This document shows, piece by piece, positions 47,424 through 55,662 of a stretch of 64,000 nucleotides of DNA. The translations under genes were made by a program, and so were the position numbers. The stretch lies in the NCBI RefSeq assembly GCF_016865525.2, contig NZ_CP075169.1, forward strand, positions 1,674,337 through 1,738,336. Reading direction: 5' to 3'. Within the stretch, counting starts at the first letter, position 1, and the number at the start of each line of letters is the position of its first letter. Source of the DNA: Sodalis ligni (GTDB lineage: Bacteria > Pseudomonadota > Gammaproteobacteria > Enterobacterales > Enterobacteriaceae). The notes under the pieces are model-generated. The model was given only the letters and a program-made list of their open reading frames with translations, ran no database searches and was not told the origin of the DNA.

Positions 47424-48229
47424 TCCAATTTCAGCAGGTGAGCAAATATTTCCACGGCAAGCCGGCGGTGGAAGATCTGAATCTGAATATTGCCGCCGGT
47501 GAATTTACCGTGCTTATCGGCACCTCCGGTTCGGGCAAATCCACCACGCTGAAAATGATTAATCGCCTGATTGAACACGACCGGGGAAAAATCCTGTTCG
47601 CCGGTGATGAAATCCACAGTTTCAAGCCGCAGGAGCTGCGTCGCCGCATGGGTTACGCCATCCAGTCCATCGGATTGTTTCCACACTGGACGGTGGAACA
47701 GAACATTGCCACCGTGCCGCAACTGCTGAAATGGCCCCGGGGAAAAATACGCGATCGGGTGACTGAACTGCTTGAGCTGCTGCATCTGGACGCGGCGCAA
47801 TTTCGCGGCCGTTATCCCCATCAATTATCCGGCGGCCAGCAGCAGCGGGTTGGGGTAGCCCGCGCCCTGGCCGCCGATCCGGAAGTCCTGCTGATGGATG
47901 AGCCGTTCGGCGCACTGGACCCGGTCACCCGCGGCGCGCTGCAACTGGAAATTGCCCGCATCCATCAGCTGTCCGGCCGTACCATCGTGCTGGTCACCCA
48001 CGATATCGACGAAGCGCTGGCTCTGGCGGATCGCATCGTGCTGCTGGATCAAGGCAAAATTGTCCAGCAAGGATCCCCTCGTCATCTGTTGACGCAGCCG
48101 GCCAATGCCTTTGTGCGACATTTCTTCGGCCAGAACGATATCGGCATCAAATTGCTCGGGCTGGGAGCGGCGGGAGAGCGGGCCCCAAAAGAGAAAGGCT
48201 GGAGGGGGGGGGCATTCCCGCCGATATGA
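47420..48229 (+). CDS. yehX: Osmoprotectant ABC ATPase YehX, C-terminal end frameshifted at a G9 run
   Basis: The nucleotide-binding domain is complete: GTSGSGKST (about 34-42), [38 protein letters not shown]. It overlaps yehY by four bases. E. coli YehX (308) has a further CBS-like tail; here that tail ([16 protein letters not shown] ... VLHIGDLV) is present but in the next frame, reached only if the run of nine Gs at 48204-48212 changes length by one. The restored frame ends at TGA 48384, overlapping yehW. As read, the product ends at 48229 with GGAFPPI (269 residues) and lacks the regulatory tail. Confidence 0.88.
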   Translation: MIQFQQVSKYFHGKPAVEDLNLNIAAGEFTVLIGTSGSGKSTTLKMINRLIEHDRGKILFAGDEIHSFKPQELRRRMGYAIQSIGLFPHWTVEQNIATVPQLLKWPRGKIRDRVTELLELLHLDAAQFRGRYPHQLSGGQQQRVGVARALAADPEVLLMDEPFGALDPVTRGALQLEIARIHQLSGRTIVLVTHDIDEALALADRIVLLDQGKIVQQGSPRHLLTQPANAFVRHFFGQNDIGIKLLGLGAAGERAPKEKGWRGGAFPPI

Positions 48230-48361
48230 CCCTGCGGGAAGCCCTGTCGGAATTCGTGGCCCGCCGGACCGAACGATTGCCGGTGGTAGATGCGTCAGGC
48301 AACGCGGTGGGCGTGCTGCATATCGGCGACCTGGTTAACCCCACCGGGGAGGAGGCGTCCG

Positions 48362-49093
48362 ATGCCGCGCCGGATACTCACTGATCCGCTGTTATGGTGT
48401 CTGTTGCTGCTGCTGGGCCTGATGTTCGGCATGCCGCGACTGGATGGCTTGTTCGCCTGGCTTTTCCCGGCTCTCGATCGTCCTGTATATCTGCAGGACA
48501 GTTTTGCCTCCCTGGCCTGGGCGCATCTGCAGCTGGTGCTGATATCCAGCGTTATCGCCGTGCTTATCGGCGTGGGGGCCGGCATCGGCGTAACACGCCC
48601 GGCGGGTATTGAATTCCGCTCGCTGGTGGAGACGGTAGTGGCGGTGGGCCAGACCTTTCCGCCGGTGGCCGTGTTGGCTGTTGCGGTGCCGGTAATGGGG
48701 TTCAGCGAACAGCCGGCCATTATCGCCCTGGTGCTGTACGGTCTGCTGCCCATCGTGCAGGGCACCATCACCGGCATTGAATCGGTGCCGGATTCCATCC
48801 GTGAGACCGCCACCGGCGCCGGCATGACCCGCCGCCAAATATTAACCCGGGTGGAGTTACCGCTGGCGGCGCCGGTGATCATCACCGGTATCCGCACCTC
48901 GGTTATCATCAATATCGGCACCGCCGCCATCGCCTCCACCGTGGGCGCCAAGACCCTCGGCACGCCGATCATCATCGGCCTGAGCGGCTTTAACACCGCC
49001 TATGTGCTCCAGGGCGCGATATTGGTGGCGCTGTTGGCCATCATAAGCGACATGCTGTTCGAACGCGCCCTGGCGGCCCTACGCCACCCCTAG
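48362..49093 (+). CDS. yehW: Osmoprotectant ABC permease YehW
   Basis: 243 residues, same length as E. coli YehW and clearly similar. About six membrane helices; the OpuA/OpuC-type permease core ([53 protein letters not shown]) is complete. The start at 48362 has GGAGGCG upstream; it lies inside the restored end of yehX, so the two genes are coupled. Last gene of the osmF operon. Confidence 0.92.
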   Translation: MPRRILTDPLLWCLLLLLGLMFGMPRLDGLFAWLFPALDRPVYLQDSFASLAWAHLQLVLISSVIAVLIGVGAGIGVTRPAGIEFRSLVETVVAVGQTFPPVAVLAVAVPVMGFSEQPAIIALVLYGLLPIVQGTITGIESVPDSIRETATGAGMTRRQILTRVELPLAAPVIITGIRTSVIINIGTAAIASTVGAKTLGTPIIIGLSGFNTAYVLQGAILVALLAIISDMLFERALAALRHP

Positions 49094-49103
49094 GGCGCGC
49101 CCG

Positions 49104-49208
49104 TCAGCTATGGACGATGATGATATAACCCGCCAGCATCACGCCGCCGATACCGCCGAGGGCCATAAGGGAAATCACGCTGAAAACGACGGCTCTGGTG
49201 AAATTCAT
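49104..49208 (-). CDS. yohO: Small membrane protein YohO
   Basis: 34 residues, one membrane helix. The core SLMALGGIGGVMLAGYIII matches E. coli YohO (35 residues; MALGGIGGVMLAGY identical). AAGGA sits five bases before the ATG. In E. coli yohO lies next to yehW, as here, but with mlrA beyond it; mlrA is missing. The gene is convergent with yehW, 10 bp from its stop. Function unknown. Confidence 0.85.
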   Translation of the reverse strand: MNFTRAVVFSVISLMALGGIGGVMLAGYIIIVHS

Positions 49209-49362
49209 ACATTTCCTTAATGCGGGGCAAGGGACCATTATAAAGCCTGCCGACCCCGATACAAGCGCCCCATGGTGCGGCAGGCCCGCGATCAACGAAC
49301 GTGCAGCGAACGTGTTAACCGGCGGCGTCGCTCGCCAACAGTGCTACCCGAATTGCGATGCC

Positions 49363-49382
49363 CCCTGAAGATATAGCCAGTA
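49363..49382 (+). promoter_or_regulatory. Possible LexA box of dinG
   Basis: CCCTGAAGATATAGCCAGTA has the spacing CTG-N10-CAG with an ATATA centre, 66 bp before the dinG start. E. coli dinG is an SOS gene, which supports the call, but the flanks match the consensus less well than the uvrB box. Confidence 0.5.
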
Positions 49383-49447
49383 TCGGGCTGACGCCGCGTG
49401 CGGTCTGTGTGACAATAGCCATACCTGCACTCGGAAAATAGTAATCC

Positions 49448-51592
49448 ATGCCGCTGTCCGTCGCCGCCAAAGCGCAAATCCACGATTGGTATAAAGCGCT
49501 GCAAAAACATATACCGGATTTTATATCCCGTACCCCCCAACGCCAGATGATCGCCGAAGTGGCCAGGGCGCTGGCGGGGGATATCGAACGCCACCTGGTG
49601 ATCGAAGCCCCCACCGGGGTAGGGAAAACCCTCTCCTATCTGATACCAGGCATCGCCATAGGCCGTGCCGAAGAAAAACCGCTGGTGGTGAGCACCGCCA
49701 ATGTCGCGCTGCAGGATCAAATTTTCAATAAAGACCTGCCGCTGCTGAAAAAGCTGATTCCCGACCTGAAGTTTACCGCCGCCTTCGGCCGCCGGCGCTA
49801 TGTCTGCCCGCGCAATCTGGCGGCGATGGCCGCCGATGCGGTTTTCCAAGGCGATTTAAAACTGTTTCTCGATGACGAACTGGCGCCGGCCAGCGGGGCG
49901 GAACAGGCGATATGCGTAAAAATGCAGCAGGCGCTCACCGGCTTTGCCTGGGATGGCCTGCGGGATCACTACTCCCGCTCGGTGGACGATCCCTTATGGA
50001 ACAAATTGAGCACCGACAAAGCGAACTGTCTCGGACGTAATTGCCATTATTTCCGCGACTGTCCGTTTTTCATTGCCCGCAAGGAAATTGAGCACGCCGA
50101 CGTGGTGGTGGCCAATCATGCGCTGGTGATGGCGGCCCTGGACAGCGAATCGGTGCTGCCCGGCCCCAGGGATATGCTGCTGGTGCTGGATGAGGGCCAT
50201 CATTTGCCCGATGTGGCCCGCGATGCGCTGGAGATGTCCGGCGAAATTACCCCAGGCTTCGTTGCCCATCAATTGGACCAGTTTATGCGCCAGACCGAAC
50301 AGACGCTGGCGCAGTTCAAACCCGCCAAGCCGCCGCTGTTGAGCGAAAGCGAACGGCTGAAGAATCATTGCGATGAAATTCGCGAACTGGCGCTGCAGTT
50401 TGAACGGCAGGGAACAGCGTTTCTGCCCCGCGACAGCGTGGCGGGCGAATACCGTTTCGCCATGGGCCAACTGCCGGAAGAAATGAGGGAGGCCGCCGCC
50501 CGTTTATATAAGCTGGCGGATGCGCTGCGCATGCTGGCGGAGTTTTTCCTAAACGATTTGAGCGAAAAGACCGGCAAGCAAGATATCGTCAGGCTGCATC
50601 AGGCGCTATTGCACACCAGCCGCATCCTCGGCTATTGGGAATCCACCAGCCGGTTATGGAAACTGGCGGCTCAGGAGAAAGCCTCCAACGCCCCCATTTC
50701 CAAATGGCTGACCCGGGAAATGTTCGACAACGGCGCCCATGTTTATCTGCACTGCGTCGGCATTCGGGTGAGCGACCAGTTGGAAAAGCTGCTCTGGTCG
50801 AAGATCCCCCACGCGGTAGTGACCTCCGCCACGCTGCGATCCCTGAACAGTTTCGACCGGCTGCAGGAGCTTAGCGGCCTGCAGGAGCGGGCCGGCGACC
50901 GGTTTGTCACCCTGGCCTCGCCCTTTGATCACCGTCACCAGGGCAAGCTGGTTATCCCCCGGATGTTCACCGAACCGGTAATGGCGACGGAAGGAGAGCA
51001 TCTGGCGGAAATGGCGCGTTTTTTCCGCGGCGAGCTGGCCATGGGGCGGCATCACGGCATTCTGGTGCTGTTTGCCAGCCATCGCGCCATGCAGGCGTTC
51101 CTGACCCATGTGACGGAGCTGCGGCTGCTGTTATTGGTCCAGGGGGATCAGCCGCGCTACCGTCTGATAGAAGAACACCGCAAACGGGTGGATCAGGGCA
51201 AAACCAGCGTTCTGGTGGGGCTGCAATCTTTTGCCGAAGGGCTGGATCTCAAAGGCGAACTGCTGACGCAGGTCCATATCCACAAAATCGCCTTTCCCCC
51301 TATCGACAGCCCGGTGATCCTCACCGAGGGCGAGTGGCTTAAAAGCCAGAAACGGCACCCGTTTGAAGTACAAAGCCTGCCCAGCGCCTCATTCCAGCTG
51401 ATCCAGCAGGTGGGTCGCCTGATCCGCAGCCATGCGTGCACCGGCGAAATCGTGATTTATGACCGGCGCCTGCTGACCAAATCCTACGGCGCGCGGTTAC
51501 TGGCGGCGCTGCCGGTATTTCCCATCGAGCAGCGTTCGATGCCGGAAGAGCCCATTCCTGCAGAACCGATTGAAAAAAGGCCCCGTCTGTGA
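49448..51592 (+). CDS. dinG: ATP-dependent DNA helicase DinG
   Basis: 714 residues (E. coli 716). A 5'-3' XPD-like helicase that unwinds R-loops and D-loops. Walker A EAPTGVGKT (about 53-61), the 4Fe-4S cysteines at YVCP (near 120) and in NCLGRNCHYFRDCP, the DEGH box (VLDEGHH), and motif VI QVGRLIR are visible. A possible LexA box precedes it. dinG-ybiB adjacency as in E. coli. Confidence 0.96.
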   Translation: MPLSVAAKAQIHDWYKALQKHIPDFISRTPQRQMIAEVARALAGDIERHLVIEAPTGVGKTLSYLIPGIAIGRAEEKPLVVSTANVALQDQIFNKDLPLLKKLIPDLKFTAAFGRRRYVCPRNLAAMAADAVFQGDLKLFLDDELAPASGAEQAICVKMQQALTGFAWDGLRDHYSRSVDDPLWNKLSTDKANCLGRNCHYFRDCPFFIARKEIEHADVVVANHALVMAALDSESVLPGPRDMLLVLDEGHHLPDVARDALEMSGEITPGFVAHQLDQFMRQTEQTLAQFKPAKPPLLSESERLKNHCDEIRELALQFERQGTAFLPRDSVAGEYRFAMGQLPEEMREAAARLYKLADALRMLAEFFLNDLSEKTGKQDIVRLHQALLHTSRILGYWESTSRLWKLAAQEKASNAPISKWLTREMFDNGAHVYLHCVGIRVSDQLEKLLWSKIPHAVVTSATLRSLNSFDRLQELSGLQERAGDRFVTLASPFDHRHQGKLVIPRMFTEPVMATEGEHLAEMARFFRGELAMGRHHGILVLFASHRAMQAFLTHVTELRLLLLVQGDQPRYRLIEEHRKRVDQGKTSVLVGLQSFAEGLDLKGELLTQVHIHKIAFPPIDSPVILTEGEWLKSQKRHPFEVQSLPSASFQLIQQVGRLIRSHACTGEIVIYDRRLLTKSYGARLLAALPVFPIEQRSMPEEPIPAEPIEKRPRL

Positions 51593-51709
51593 CTATGCTC
51601 GTCCTGACACGGATCTCAACGCCCGCCCCGGCAGGTAGTCGGATGTAAACCCGGCGGCGTTGCGGCGAGACGGAAGTGAAACTATATCAAGGGCGGATCA
51701 CCATCGGTT

Positions 51710-52696
51710 ATGGATTTTAGCAAAGTCATCAAAGAAGTAGGGCGCGGAAAAAACCATGCCCGCGACCTGGACCGTCAAACGGCTTTTGAACTTTACCGCG
51801 CCATACTGGCGGGAGAGGTGCCGGAGCTGGAGCTGGGCGGATTGCTGATTGCCTTTCGCATCAAGGGCGAAGCCGAAGGGGAAATGCTGGGGTTTTACCA
51901 GGCGATGGAAGAACGGGTCATGGCCCTGCAGGCGCCGGCGGATATGCCGCCTCCCATCGTGATTCCCAGCTATAACGGCGCGCGCAAGCAGGCCAATCTG
52001 ACCCCTTTGCTGGCATTGGCGCTGTCCCGTCTCGATTTTCCGGTGGTGGTGCACGGTGTGACCGAGGATCCGGGACGGGTCACCAGCGCGGAAATTTTCC
52101 GGGCGCTGGACGTGCCCTGGCAGGATTCCCAGGCCGGGGCGCAAAGCGCGCTGGTGATGGGGCGGCAGCCGGTATTTATCCCGATCCGCCTGCTCTGCCC
52201 GGCGCTGGACGGCCAGCTTAAGCTGCGCTGGCGCATGGGGGTCAGGAACAGCGCCCATACCCTGGCGAAACTGGCCACCCCCTTCCATCATCACCTGCAC
52301 TGGCGCCTGGCCAGCGTCTCCCATCCCGAATATATCACGCGGGTGGGCGACTTTTTCAAAGCCATCAACAGCAGCGCCCTGTTGATGAACGGCACCGAGG
52401 GCGAATCTTACGCCAACCCGCAGCGGCTGAGTAAAATCTTCGGCCTGTACCAGGGTGAACAACAATTACTGCTTGACCCGTCGTTATATCCTTTGCCGCC
52501 GCTGGAAGCGCTGCCCGCCGATCGGGACGCGGCCGCTACCGCCTGCTGGACGCAAGCCTGCCTGCGCGGCGAGTTTGCCCTGCCGCAATCGATCCGGCTG
52601 CAGCTGGCCTGCTGTCTGGTGGCCACCGGGCGATCGTTATCCATGGCGCAGGGTCTGGACTATGTGGACGGCGTATTCAGCCGCCCCCGAGGCTAA
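51710..52696 (+). CDS. ybiB: Glycosyltransferase-like (TrpD2) DNA-binding protein YbiB
   Basis: 328 residues (E. coli YbiB 320), a TrpD2-family protein with the anthranilate phosphoribosyltransferase fold: N-terminal helical bundle (LYRAILAGEVPELELGGLL), ALSRLDFPVVVHGV, RNSAHTLAKLATPF and NGTEGESYANP. TrpD2 proteins lack enzyme activity, bind nucleic acids and are linked to the DNA damage response; in E. coli the gene is LexA-controlled with dinG. Here a gap of 117 bp follows dinG. It is followed after 16 bp by an M3 peptidase gene. Confidence 0.92.
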   Translation: MDFSKVIKEVGRGKNHARDLDRQTAFELYRAILAGEVPELELGGLLIAFRIKGEAEGEMLGFYQAMEERVMALQAPADMPPPIVIPSYNGARKQANLTPLLALALSRLDFPVVVHGVTEDPGRVTSAEIFRALDVPWQDSQAGAQSALVMGRQPVFIPIRLLCPALDGQLKLRWRMGVRNSAHTLAKLATPFHHHLHWRLASVSHPEYITRVGDFFKAINSSALLMNGTEGESYANPQRLSKIFGLYQGEQQLLLDPSLYPLPPLEALPADRDAAATACWTQACLRGEFALPQSIRLQLACCLVATGRSLSMAQGLDYVDGVFSRPRG

Positions 52697-52712
52697 TCTG
52701 AGAGAGTATATC

Positions 52713-54587
52713 ATGCAGCAAGTGATTGATTATTTTGACGCGCTGAATCGCGACTATCTGGCGGTCCATCAAACCAAAGAAGACCTGTTCTGGCAAAATT
52801 ATATGGCCACTGGCGGCGATGATGTGCCCGCGCGGTTCGAACGGGCGGAACAGGCCTACAAGCGTTTTATCGCCGACCCCAAGCGCCCCGCCCAAATCCG
52901 GGCGCAAATCGAATGGTTGGAACGCTCGCCCGAAAGCAGCCAGAGAGATGAATTGCTGCATGGCCTGCGCGGCTGGGCGCGTTTTTTTGACTGCAATGTC
53001 ATTGAAGATGACCAGGCGTTATCCCTGATGGACGATATCGTCGCGGCGGAAAACGATTTGTACGCCCGGCGCAAAACCTTCCAGCTGACCCACCTGAATG
53101 ACCAGGGCGAACGCGTGCCGGCGACCCTGGGCGAACTGCTGACCAACCAGGCCAACAACGCCGATGAAACCTATCGCCAAAGTTCGCAGCAGGCCTTGCG
53201 GGAGCTGGAGCAGTGGCTGCTGCATAACGGCTTCCCCACCCTGGTGCGCCTGCGCAATCGCTTTGCCCGGCAGATGGGCTATCGGAACTACTTTGATTAT
53301 AAAGTGAATAAAACCGAGCAGATGACGCCGGAGCAGCTGTTCGCCATTCTGGACTCTTTTGAACAGCAGACCCGGGAAGCCAACCTGCGCAGCCTGCGGC
53401 AATTGGCGGCGGAGAAAGGCCAGGATGCGTTAGAGCCCTGGAATATCCGTTATGCCACCGCCGGCGATGTGACCCGCCAGCTCGATCCCTACCTGCCGTT
53501 TGCCGAGTCCCTGCGGCGTTGGGTCGACAGCTTCAAACGGCTGCACATCGGTTTCAACGGCGCGCAGCTGCAGCTTGATCTGCTGGTGCGTAAAAACAAA
53601 TATGAAAACGGTTTTATGCACGGACCTGTGCCGCCGTTCCGGCAGCATGAAACGTGGATCCCGGCCCGCATCAACTTCACCAGCCTGGCCAAGCCGGACC
53701 AGGTGGGCAGCGGCATCAGCGGCATCAATACGCTGTTTCATGAAGGCGGCCACGCCGCGCATTTCGCCAATATCCGGCAGAATGCCCCCTGTTTTTCCCA
53801 GGAGTTCCCGCCCACCTCCATGGCATATGCCGAAACGCAGTCCATGTTTTGCGACAGCCTGCTGGATGACGCCGACTGGTTGAAACGCTATGCCCGCAAC
53901 GGCAACGGCGCGCCGCCGCCGGATGGCTTGATCCAGGCGCTCATCGCCGCCCGGCAGCCGATGCGTGCCTTTAATGAACGTCATATTCTGCTGGTGCCCT
54001 ATTTCGAATGGGCCCTTTATCAATGGGACGACGAAAAGCTGACGCCGGAGGCGATTACCCGGCTGGCGCGGGAATGCGAGCAGCGAATTCTCGGCATCAG
54101 CGGCAGCCCGCGTCCGCTGCTGGCCATACCCCATTTGTTATCCCAGGAGTCGGCCTGTTCCTACCAGGGCTATTTGCTGGCGCTGATGGCGGTGGAACAG
54201 ACCCGGCATTATTTCCTGCAGCGCGACGGCTATCTCACCGACAATCCCGCCATCGGTCCGGATCTGGCCCGCCATTATTGGCAGCCGGGCAACAGCGTGA
54301 CCCACGACGACACCCTGCGCAGCCTGACCGGCGAGGGCTTTAATCCGGCCTATCTGGCGCAAATCTGCAATCAAACGGTGGAGGAGGCCTGGCAGCTGGC
54401 GCAAATGAGCATTGCGCAGAGCGAAAAACGGGCGCAGCCGACGGCCGATTTTAACCTCGACGCGCGGATAACCATTATCGATGGTGAGCGGGTACTGGCG
54501 TCCAATGCCCGCAGCGATGACGACATGTGCCACCGGTTTGCCGAGACGATCCGGCGGGAATATGGCCCCAAGACCACATCCGCATAA
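52713..54587 (+). CDS. M3-family zinc metallopeptidase
   Basis: 624 residues. Zinc motif HEGGHAAHF (HExxH form) near residue 345, with the third ligand glutamate in the AYAETQSMFCDS helix about 30 residues on. The N-terminal half is helical as in thimet oligopeptidase/oligoendopeptidase-like M3 members (NYFDYKVNKTEQMTPEQLF). Cleaves short peptides in the cytoplasm; no signal peptide. The start at 52713 follows GAGAG; longer forms run through ybiB. Co-transcription with ybiB is likely from the 16-bp gap, but no functional link is known. Confidence 0.88.
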   Translation: MQQVIDYFDALNRDYLAVHQTKEDLFWQNYMATGGDDVPARFERAEQAYKRFIADPKRPAQIRAQIEWLERSPESSQRDELLHGLRGWARFFDCNVIEDDQALSLMDDIVAAENDLYARRKTFQLTHLNDQGERVPATLGELLTNQANNADETYRQSSQQALRELEQWLLHNGFPTLVRLRNRFARQMGYRNYFDYKVNKTEQMTPEQLFAILDSFEQQTREANLRSLRQLAAEKGQDALEPWNIRYATAGDVTRQLDPYLPFAESLRRWVDSFKRLHIGFNGAQLQLDLLVRKNKYENGFMHGPVPPFRQHETWIPARINFTSLAKPDQVGSGISGINTLFHEGGHAAHFANIRQNAPCFSQEFPPTSMAYAETQSMFCDSLLDDADWLKRYARNGNGAPPPDGLIQALIAARQPMRAFNERHILLVPYFEWALYQWDDEKLTPEAITRLARECEQRILGISGSPRPLLAIPHLLSQESACSYQGYLLALMAVEQTRHYFLQRDGYLTDNPAIGPDLARHYWQPGNSVTHDDTLRSLTGEGFNPAYLAQICNQTVEEAWQLAQMSIAQSEKRAQPTADFNLDARITIIDGERVLASNARSDDDMCHRFAETIRREYGPKTTSA

Positions 54588-54666
54588 AGAAGTCCGTAGA
54601 GTAAGGGTGGGGAGATGGCGCGATGCGATACCCCAAACGGGCGCATCGCTATGGGATTATAGCCGT

Positions 54667-54888
54667 TTAGTCTTTATGATAAACCGGGCTGTAACCCTCC
54701 ATCGCCTGGCTTTTCCCAGGCACAAATACCTGGCGCGGACAGCTGCCGGCCGTGTCGGCGGTGGTTTTGCTGATACAGGCGCTGTCGGTACGCGGGTTGC
54801 GCGGCATATCCGGCAGCCGATACGCCGGAGCGCCATAGGCGGCGGCGCTGGAAATCGCGAGCAGGGCGGCGATAAATCTAAGTTTCAT
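54667..54888 (-). CDS. Small exported protein of unknown function
   Basis: 73 residues from MKLRF at 54888. A signal peptide (about 1-20, AAAYGA) and a hydrophilic mature part with two cysteines spaced for a disulfide (SACISK and GSCPRQ), ending GYSPVYHKD. I do not recognise the family. It lies alone between the peptidase and flavin reductase genes; upstream sequence is AT-rich with promoter-like hexamers. Confidence 0.6.
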   Translation of the reverse strand: MKLRFIAALLAISSAAAYGAPAYRLPDMPRNPRTDSACISKTTADTAGSCPRQVFVPGKSQAMEGYSPVYHKD

Positions 54889-55003
54889 AATAATCACGTT
54901 GTAAATTATACCATAACGAATGCTTATACTACGCCCATCAGGTATTTTTTTCCGTGGCGATTATTGACGAAATATGTCAGAAAATTTGAACGACCATGGC
55001 TGG

Positions 55004-55639
55004 CTATTTCCTGTCGTCGGGCCGGATAAGATCGAAGCGCTGCTGCTCGGATATGCCGTAATAAGCGCTCGGCCCGCCGCCGCGCAAAATCGGCTGGGCG
55101 GCGGTGGTTTGGTAGACGCCGTGCTCGTCAATCAAAGCTTTATCGATATGCACCGCCACCACTTCACCCAATACCAGCCAGCTTTCCAATTGCATACCCT
55201 CAGCGTCCAGCAGCCGGATGATTTGCGATAACCGGCATTCAAAATTCACCGGGCTTTCCGCCACCCTATGGGCGGCGACCCGAGTGCCTCGTACCGGCGT
55301 CAGCCCGGAAAAACCGAATTCATCCTCGCCGGCGGCCAGCGAGGCCGAACTTTCATTCATGGCCTGCGCCAGCGGGCGGGTCGCCAGGTTCCAGACAAAT
55401 TCGCCGGTGGCGTTGATATTGGCCACGCTGTCTTTCCACCCCACGCTGCAAAAGCCGATGATGGGCGGATGATAGTTGAAACAGTTAAAAAAACTGTACG
55501 GCGCCAGGTTACGCTGCCCCTGGGGATTAACCGAGGCTATCCAGCCGATGGGGCGGGGGGCGATAATGGAATTGAGCGGATCGTGCGCCAGACCGTGTCC
55601 CTGGCTGGGTTCGTAATAATGATACTCTGGTTGATTCAT
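55004..55639 (-). CDS. Flavin reductase-like (DIM6/NTAB) FMN-binding protein
   Basis: 211 residues. The segment IIAPRPIGWIASVNPQGQRN then LAPYSFFNCFNYHPPIIGF is the FMN-binding signature of the flavin reductase-like domain; the split barrel continues to DLIRPDDRK. Members are stand-alone FMN reductases or partners of monooxygenases. Start well supported (GGAG five bases before ATG). It lies 23 bp after the ybiO stop on the same strand, so it is probably co-transcribed with the channel gene. Substrate partner unknown. Confidence 0.86.
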   Translation of the reverse strand: MNQPEYHYYEPSQGHGLAHDPLNSIIAPRPIGWIASVNPQGQRNLAPYSFFNCFNYHPPIIGFCSVGWKDSVANINATGEFVWNLATRPLAQAMNESSASLAAGEDEFGFSGLTPVRGTRVAAHRVAESPVNFECRLSQIIRLLDAEGMQLESWLVLGEVVAVHIDKALIDEHGVYQTTAAQPILRGGGPSAYYGISEQQRFDLIRPDDRK

Positions 55640-55662
55640 CTTTACTCCAGGTGTGCTGCTTG

